Assembly: GCF_000967655.1 (NCBI RefSeq)
Contig: NZ_JXYA01000054.1
Span: forward strand, 1 to 64,000
Length of the DNA stretch: 64,000 nucleotides
Source: Pseudoalteromonas rubra
Lineage (GTDB): Bacteria > Pseudomonadota > Gammaproteobacteria > Enterobacterales > Alteromonadaceae
Reading direction: 5' to 3'
Below the pieces are notes generated by a model. The model saw nothing but the letters and a program-made list of their open reading frames with translations. It ran no database searches and was not told the origin of the DNA. Below are positions 58,851 through 64,000 of this stretch, in pieces. Position 1 is the first letter of the stretch, and the number at the start of each line of letters is the position of its first letter. The translations under genes were made by a program, and so were the position numbers.

Positions 58851-58880
58851 AAAAAAGGGGCTGTATTGAGCCCCTTTTTT
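58851..58880. terminator. Bidirectional terminator between bcp and pdxJ
   Basis: A6-GGGGCT-GTATTG-AGCCCC-T6, directly after the bcp stop and 14 bases beyond the convergent pdxJ stop. It serves both transcripts. Confidence 0.93.
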
Positions 58881-58893
58881 ACATTCTTCGCGC

Positions 58894-59625
58894 TTAGCTG
58901 CGAGCATCCAGCATTAAGCGTTTCATGTCTCTTACTGCTTTCTCAAGCCCATCAATGGCCGCTCTGGCAATGATCGCATGGCCAATGTTCAGTTCATAAA
59001 TTTCCGGCATTTCAGCAATGGGTTTGACGTTGTGATAATGCAGACCGTGACCTGCGTTAACAACAATACCCAGACTATGCGCATATTTAACACCGCTACG
59101 GATCCGCTCCAGCTCAGCATGCATGTCTGCGTCTGACTCGGCATCAGCATAGGCACCAGTATGGATCTCGATATACGGCGCGCCTGTGTCTTTCGCAGCG
59201 TCAATTTGCTTGGGGTCCGCGTCGATGAACAAAGATACCTTAATACCCGCATCAGCCAGACGCGTCACAGCCTGTGTGATCTTATCTTTATTCGCAATCA
59301 CGTCCAGACCACCTTCTGTGGTCAGCTCTTCACGCTTCTCCGGTACCAGGCAAACATATTCAGGCTTAACCTCACAGGCGATATCCAGCATTTCATCTGT
59401 GACAGCAATTTCCAGGTTCATGCGTGTCTGGATGGTCTTGGCCATCACATACACATCCCGGTCCTGGATATGACGACGATCTTCACGCAAATGGATAGTG
59501 ATGCCATCGGCTCCGGCATGTTCAGCCACTGCCGCAGCATGGGCCGGATCTGGATAACTGGTGCCTCTTGCCTGGCGCAATGTGGCAATATGGTCGACGT
59601 TAACGCCCAATAATATCTCTTTCAT
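58894..59625 (-). CDS. pdxJ: Pyridoxine 5'-phosphate synthase
   Basis: The 243-aa TIM-barrel enzyme condenses 3-amino-1-hydroxyacetone phosphate with deoxyxylulose 5-phosphate. Conserved parts are [58 protein letters not shown] with its catalytic Glu, and [11 protein letters not shown]. It is last in lepA-lepB-rnc-era-recO-pdxJ. E. coli has acpS next; here the operon ends at a terminator. Confidence 0.97.
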   Translation of the reverse strand: MKEILLGVNVDHIATLRQARGTSYPDPAHAAAVAEHAGADGITIHLREDRRHIQDRDVYVMAKTIQTRMNLEIAVTDEMLDIACEVKPEYVCLVPEKREELTTEGGLDVIANKDKITQAVTRLADAGIKVSLFIDADPKQIDAAKDTGAPYIEIHTGAYADAESDADMHAELERIRSGVKYAHSLGIVVNAGHGLHYHNVKPIAEMPEIYELNIGHAIIARAAIDGLEKAVRDMKRLMLDARS

Positions 59626-59630
59626 TGTTA

Positions 59631-60338
59631 TTACCTTGGTTGAAATAGCTCTCTGCTTTTCAGCGGTTTATGGCCAAGTAATGGCCTGAGTAAATATCTG
59701 CTTAAGCCTTTCGCCTGACGCCTGACCTGATCGTCAGAAAAATCGTGCTGAGCAATCTGGTGCAGTACCCGGCCCGAAAAGCCTATATGCCTGTCATCCG
59801 TGCGGACAAACCCCAGCTCTCGGGTATATTGATAATACGCATTTTCTACAATCATCTCACCATCGGCGTCACAGTCAAATTCGACCCCAAACCCCAGCTG
59901 CTCTAACAGCTGAAATTCAAAGCTGCGTAAGGTCAGCTCAAACTGCTGCTTACTGGCACTGTCGCTAAGGGCATGGAGCTGAGATAAATGTTGGTGGTAA
60001 AGCGAGAACATTGATTCGAGTGGCTCGTTAACGGGAATAACCCGCGCACTCAGTTCATTGAGGTAAAAGCCACAATACAGCACTTGCCCTTTTAGCGCCA
60101 AAGGCTGGGTATGTAATTCGATGTCGTTCAGGTATTTTAAATCGTGACGGCCACTGTAGCGTACTAACAGCAGGCTGAAGGGTTGCAGGTGTGCGTTATG
60201 CCTGAGCGCCTGTCGCCCTTTGATGCGGGCCAGCATCATCAACTGGCCCACTCCTTCGACCAGCATATTGAGCATCACCTGTGAGTCGCTGTGCGCGCGG
60301 CGATGCAACAAATACGCTTGTCGAAAGTCATTGTTCAA
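59631..60338 (-). CDS. recO: DNA repair protein RecO
   Basis: Loads RecA on gapped DNA with RecR, 235 aa. It has an N-terminal OB fold ([20 protein letters not shown]) and a helical C-terminal domain ending [13 protein letters not shown]. The start is TTG (60336-60338): the codon just before it is the in-frame era stop, GGGGA lies about 6 bases ahead, and no in-frame ATG follows until residue 22. The genes abut without spacing, so translation is coupled to era. Confidence 0.93.
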   Translation of the reverse strand: MNNDFRQAYLLHRRAHSDSQVMLNMLVEGVGQLMMLARIKGRQALRHNAHLQPFSLLLVRYSGRHDLKYLNDIELHTQPLALKGQVLYCGFYLNELSARVIPVNEPLESMFSLYHQHLSQLHALSDSASKQQFELTLRSFEFQLLEQLGFGVEFDCDADGEMIVENAYYQYTRELGFVRTDDRHIGFSGRVLHQIAQHDFSDDQVRRQAKGLSRYLLRPLLGHKPLKSRELFQPR

Positions 60339-61241
60339 TTAGTCTTCCCCGTAGCCAAGACTACGCAGTGCCCTCTCATCGTCTGCCCAGCCGGACTTCA
60401 CTTTTACCCAGCATTCGAGGAACACTTTGTTATCCAGCATCTCTTCGAGATCGCGGCGTGCTTCACGGCCAATGACTTTGAGTTTTTCACCCTTATTGCC
60501 GATCACCATGCGTTTTTGCGACTCGCGCTCTACCAGGATCAATGCATTGATCTGCCACACCCCGTTGTCGAGCCACTTAAATTGCTCAATTTCAACGGTC
60601 ACTGAATAGGGCAACTCGTCGCCCATAAAACGCATCAGTTTCTCGCGCACAATCTCAGCGGCCAAAAAGCGCATTGAGCGGTCTGTGACATAGTCATCCG
60701 GGAAGAAGAATTCGCACGCAGGCAGATGCTTGTGCACTTCGGCTTTAACCATATCCACATTGCGGTTTTGTTTGGCCGAAATAGGAATGATCCCGACAAA
60801 GTCGCCCTGCTCCGACAACCATTGCAGATGCGGCATCAGCGCTTCGCTCTTATCTTTCACCTGATCGCTTTTATTGATCACCACTAAAACCGGACGACCA
60901 CTGTCCTTGACCTTGTTAAGTACCATTTCATCGTCTTTGGTCCACAAGGTGCCCTCAACAACGAAAATCACCAACTCAACATCACCGATGGAGCTGGAGG
61001 CAGCCCGGTTCATCAAACGGTTAATCGCGCGTTTTTCTTCGCTATGCAAACCAGGTGTATCCACGTACACCGCCTGATAGTTATCCTCGGTATGGATCCC
61101 CATGATACGGTGTCGGGTTGTTTGCGGTTTGCGAGACGTAATGCTGACCTTTTGTTCAACCAGCTTGTTCAGTAACGTTGATTTACCAACGTTGGGTCGC
61201 CCGACAATCGCGACCATGCCACAATGGGTATTAGGAGTCAT
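60339..61241 (-). CDS. era: GTPase Era
   Basis: Essential GTPase for 30S assembly that binds the 3' end of 16S rRNA, 300 aa. It has G1 GRPNVGKST (14-22), G3 DTPGLH, G4 NKSD and a C-terminal KH domain ([34 protein letters not shown]). Its start overlaps rnc by 11 bases. Confidence 0.98.
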   Translation of the reverse strand: MTPNTHCGMVAIVGRPNVGKSTLLNKLVEQKVSITSRKPQTTRHRIMGIHTEDNYQAVYVDTPGLHSEEKRAINRLMNRAASSSIGDVELVIFVVEGTLWTKDDEMVLNKVKDSGRPVLVVINKSDQVKDKSEALMPHLQWLSEQGDFVGIIPISAKQNRNVDMVKAEVHKHLPACEFFFPDDYVTDRSMRFLAAEIVREKLMRFMGDELPYSVTVEIEQFKWLDNGVWQINALILVERESQKRMVIGNKGEKLKVIGREARRDLEEMLDNKVFLECWVKVKSGWADDERALRSLGYGED

Positions 61242-61908
61242 TCTTTAAAATCTTTAGTGCTTTTTCAGCGGCCTTTTGCTCCGCCTTACGACGTGAGCTG
61301 CCTACTGAGATAATACTTTCCATCCCTTCCACAATACATTCAACCGTGAAGGTCTGATTGTGCGCCTGTCCCTTAGTATCAATTACAGTATAACCGGGTA
61401 GAGGTAACTTGCGTGCCTGCAAGTACTCTTGTAATAAGGTTTTCGGGTCTTTTTGGTTGTGGCCCGGAGAAATTGCCGCCAAACGCGTGTCATACCATTT
61501 TAAAACCAACGTCTTACAGGTCTCGATGTCTGAATCTAAAAACACCGCGCCAATAATCGCTTCAACCGCGTCTGCCAAAGTTGATTCGCGACGATAACCG
61601 CCACTTTTCAACTCACCAGGACCTAATCTCAGGTAATCACCCAAACCAAACTCAACGCCAAACTCGGCCAGTGTCTGACCACGTACCAGGGTTGAGCGCA
61701 TGCGGCTAAGATCGCCTTCACGCGCTTTAGGAAACTGTTTGTACAGGGCATTTGCAATAACAAAGCTCAGGATCGAATCGCCCAAAAACTCCAGGCGTTC
61801 GTTGTGCTGCCCCTTATGGCTACGATGCGTCATTGCCTGCTCAAGCAGGCTTTGATCTGAGAACTCGTAACCGATTTTTTTATATAATTCTGTGACGTTT
61901 TTTTTCAT
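61231..61908 (-). CDS. rnc: Ribonuclease III
   Basis: Double-strand-specific RNase for rRNA and sRNA processing, 225 aa. It has the signature [17 protein letters not shown] with catalytic Glu40 and Asp44, and [15 protein letters not shown]. The C-terminal dsRBD (about 155-224) ends [18 protein letters not shown]. It starts one base after the lepB stop. Confidence 0.98.
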   Translation of the reverse strand: MKKNVTELYKKIGYEFSDQSLLEQAMTHRSHKGQHNERLEFLGDSILSFVIANALYKQFPKAREGDLSRMRSTLVRGQTLAEFGVEFGLGDYLRLGPGELKSGGYRRESTLADAVEAIIGAVFLDSDIETCKTLVLKWYDTRLAAISPGHNQKDPKTLLQEYLQARKLPLPGYTVIDTKGQAHNQTFTVECIVEGMESIISVGSSRRKAEQKAAEKALKILKNDS

Positions 61909-61909
61909 G

Positions 61910-62845
61910 CTACTGAATATTACCTAGGCGTTCGAAACGAACTCCTGTTGGAACCCAGGAAGGCAAAATGCTGTCCGGGCCATTTTCAAAATCAAAACTC
62001 ATCCAAATAAATACGGCTTTACCAACCAGGTTTTCTTTCGGTACGAAGCCCCACATACGGCTGTCCTGGCTGTTGTTACGGTTGTCACCCATGGCAAAAT
62101 AACTGCCCTCAGGCACCACCCACTCATCACGACGAGTGCCAGGTTGCTGGTAATAACGCTCGGTCAGTTCGGGCAACTGAGGTGTCACCAGTACATCATG
62201 CGTCACACCCGGCAGGCTTTCGGTCAGCCGAACCATTTGCATCGCACCTTGTTTAAATTCATCGCGGTTGACGATATCGAGGTTAATCTTATTAAACTCA
62301 CCACACGCCAGCCCATCGCGCTGTTGTTCACCTTCATTGCAATGCGGCTTTATATATAGCTGACGATCACGATACACGATACGATCGCCAGGCAAACCGA
62401 TAATGCGCTTGATGAAGTCAATGCGCTCATCCAGCGGGAACTTAAATACCGCGATGTCGCCTCGCTGTGGATCGTCCACTTCAACCAACTGACTGCGCCA
62501 GACCGGGTCCTTGATGCCATACGCGTACTTTTGTACCAGGATAAAATCGCCGTCCAGCAGCGTTGGCATCATTGAACCAGATGGTATCTGGAAGGGTTCA
62601 AAAATAAATGAGCGGAACACTGTGATCGCAGCAATCATCGGAAAGATAGATTTTGCGCTTTCAGTGATGGCAGGCACAGGTGCTATCTGCTCAATGGTTT
62701 CCTCATCAAGCGGCTGCTCAGACGCGCCTTGTGCTAATGCGATACGCTCCTTACGCTTAGGCGCGTAAAGCAAATGATCGATTAGCCATATCAAGCCCGA
62801 GCCGAGCGTCAATAACACCAAAAATACTGAAAAATAACCTGCCAT
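61910..62845 (-). CDS. lepB: Signal peptidase I
   Basis: Inner-membrane protease that removes signal peptides, 311 aa. It has two N-terminal membrane helices (about 4-24 and 67-82). Catalytic Ser91 is in [12 protein letters not shown] and Lys146 in [30 protein letters not shown] is box E. It lies 11 bases after lepA. Confidence 0.98.
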   Translation of the reverse strand: MAGYFSVFLVLLTLGSGLIWLIDHLLYAPKRKERIALAQGASEQPLDEETIEQIAPVPAITESAKSIFPMIAAITVFRSFIFEPFQIPSGSMMPTLLDGDFILVQKYAYGIKDPVWRSQLVEVDDPQRGDIAVFKFPLDERIDFIKRIIGLPGDRIVYRDRQLYIKPHCNEGEQQRDGLACGEFNKINLDIVNRDEFKQGAMQMVRLTESLPGVTHDVLVTPQLPELTERYYQQPGTRRDEWVVPEGSYFAMGDNRNNSQDSRMWGFVPKENLVGKAVFIWMSFDFENGPDSILPSWVPTGVRFERLGNIQ

Positions 62846-62856
62846 AATAATTCCTG

Positions 62857-64000
62857 TTACTTACCTACTTTAAGAATCGCAAGGAAAGCATCCTGTGGCA
62901 CTTCAACGTTGCCCAGCTGCTTCATACGTTTCTTACCTTCTTTTTGCTTTTGCAGTAGTTTCTTCTTACGACTGACATCACCACCATAACACTTCGCGAT
63001 GACGTTTTTACGTAACTGTTTCACGGTTGTACGCGCGATCACATGGTTACCAATCGCAGCCTGAATCGCAATATCAAACATTTGGCGTGGGATAAGCTCG
63101 CGTAGTGCGTCAGCTAACTGGCGTCCACGACCTTGAGAATTCTCACGGTGTGCAATAATTGCCAGTGCGTCAACCCGGTCGCCATTGATCAGAATGTCTA
63201 CACGGACCATGTCGGATGTCTGGAAACGCTTAAAGTTGTAGTCCAGTGACGCAAACCCGCGGCTGGTCGACTTAAGCTTATCAAAGAAGTCCATTACTAC
63301 TTCTGCCATTGGCAACTCATACGTCACCGCAACTTGCTTACCGTGGTAGCTCATTTTGGTCTGCACGCCGCGTTTTTCAACACACAATGTGATGACATTG
63401 CCCAGGTATTCCTGAGGCACCAGAATATTGGCCTCTACAATCGGCTCACGAATTTCAATGATGTCATTAACCGGAGGCAGATCAGACGGGTTATCGATTT
63501 GGATAACGCCATCTTTGGTTTCCACTTCGTACACTACCGTCGGTGCCGTCGTGATCAGATCCATATCGTATTCACGTTCAAGACGTTCCTGAATGATCTC
63601 CATGTGGAGCATACCCAGGAAGCCACAACGGAAGCCAAAGCCCAGTGCAGTTGAATTCTCCGGCTCGAAGAACAAAGACGCATCATTGAGGCTCAGCTTG
63701 TTCAGTGCATCACGGAAGTTCTCGTAATCGTCTGACGAAATCGGGAACATACCCGCATAAACCTGCGGTTTAACACGCTTAAAGCCTGGCAGACGCTCTT
63801 TCGCAGGCTCTTTGGTCAGGGTGATGGTATCCCCCACCGGCGCACCATGAATGTCTTTGATACCGGCAATGACAAAGCCTACTTCACCGGTTTTCAATAC
63901 CCCGGTTTCGGTTTGTTTCGGGGTGAAAATACCGACTTTATCAGCGATGTGCGTCTGATCTGTCGACATAATCTTAATCTTGTCACCACGACGCAGCTCA
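62857..64000 (-). CDS. lepA: Elongation factor 4 (LepA), C-terminal part, cut by the window edge
   Basis: Ribosome-associated GTPase (EF4). The frame is open to the window end, so the N-terminal GTPase domain lies outside; the visible part starts [20 protein letters not shown] and covers domains 2, 3, 5 and the EF4-specific C-terminal domain. Hallmarks are [20 protein letters not shown] and the C-terminal [20 protein letters not shown]. It leads into lepB, rnc, era, recO and pdxJ. Confidence 0.97.
   Translation of the reverse strand, partial: ELRRGDKIKIMSTDQTHIADKVGIFTPKQTETGVLKTGEVGFVIAGIKDIHGAPVGDTITLTKEPAKERLPGFKRVKPQVYAGMFPISSDDYENFRDALNKLSLNDASLFFEPENSTALGFGFRCGFLGMLHMEIIQERLEREYDMDLITTAPTVVYEVETKDGVIQIDNPSDLPPVNDIIEIREPIVEANILVPQEYLGNVITLCVEKRGVQTKMSYHGKQVAVTYELPMAEVVMDFFDKLKSTSRGFASLDYNFKRFQTSDMVRVDILINGDRVDALAIIAHRENSQGRGRQLADALRELIPRQMFDIAIQAAIGNHVIARTTVKQLRKNVIAKCYGGDVSRKKKLLQKQKEGKKRMKQLGNVEVPQDAFLAILKVGK

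Overview
The window is a compact piece of a gammaproteobacterial chromosome. Protein families, gene order and a GC content that looks like the mid-to-high 40s % (by eye, not calculated) suggest Alteromonadales, most likely Pseudoalteromonas. It is almost entirely core genome. I see no transposase, integrase, prophage, CRISPR array, rRNA or resistance island.

Layout. 1-211: the 5' end of one tRNA and a complete tRNA-Lys(UUU), with a stringent-type promoter. 287-5061 (minus): the Tol-Pal operon tolQ-tolR-tolA-tolB-pal-cpoB, without ybgC in front. 5062-6031: a 970-base gap holding a strong candidate small RNA. 6032-10101 (minus): ruvC-ruvA-ruvB, then aspS with its own terminator. 10280-13200: a DUF72 protein, a tiny RiPP-like precursor peptide, a GFA-family zinc protein, YgjP and an M48 lipoprotein. 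13319-18316: grpE behind a textbook sigma-32 promoter, an HrcA-like repressor divergent from nadK, a membrane-anchored orphan and recN with two LexA boxes. 18429-24313: gltBD. 24841-26043: grxD divergent from sodB, with an IscR-like palindrome between them. 26492-31245: the stationary-phase trio prkA-yeaH-spoVR.

31303-33283: a receiver-CheC protein and a PAS-GGDEF diguanylate cyclase in one operon. 33487-38740: exported Tpx, ElaA, Spo0M, a CPA2 antiporter, a 94-aa orphan and a sterol-desaturase-like enzyme. 38849-45308 (minus): a regulator with a pseudo-receiver, then a DUF4856 lipoprotein, an imelysin lipoprotein and a TonB-dependent receptor, which together look like a metal-acquisition locus. 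45370-47860: ilvY/ilvC. 48080-49987: a chemoreceptor. 50188-52264: a lipoprotein with a transglutaminase-like domain plus TPRs, translationally coupled to a secreted M28 peptidase. 52204-54942: a GIY-YIG protein, bamE, an ankyrin membrane protein and a small DUF2897 protein. 54975-58849: yjiH-type transporter, bamC, gcvR and bcp; dapA is missing from its usual place. 58894-64000 (minus): lepA-lepB-rnc-era-recO-pdxJ, with lepA cut by the window edge.

Functionally the window covers envelope integrity and outer-membrane assembly (Tol-Pal, BamC, BamE, LepB), DNA repair (RuvABC, RecN, RecO), nitrogen and amino-acid metabolism (GltBD, IlvC, GcvR), oxidative and heat stress (SodB, Tpx, Bcp, GrxD, GrpE, HrcA) and signalling. 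The least explained items are the candidate sRNA at about 5699-5876, the 54-aa RiPP-like peptide at 11196-11360, the pseudo-receiver regulator beside the imelysin/TonB locus, and the transglutaminase-like lipoprotein paired with an M28 peptidase.
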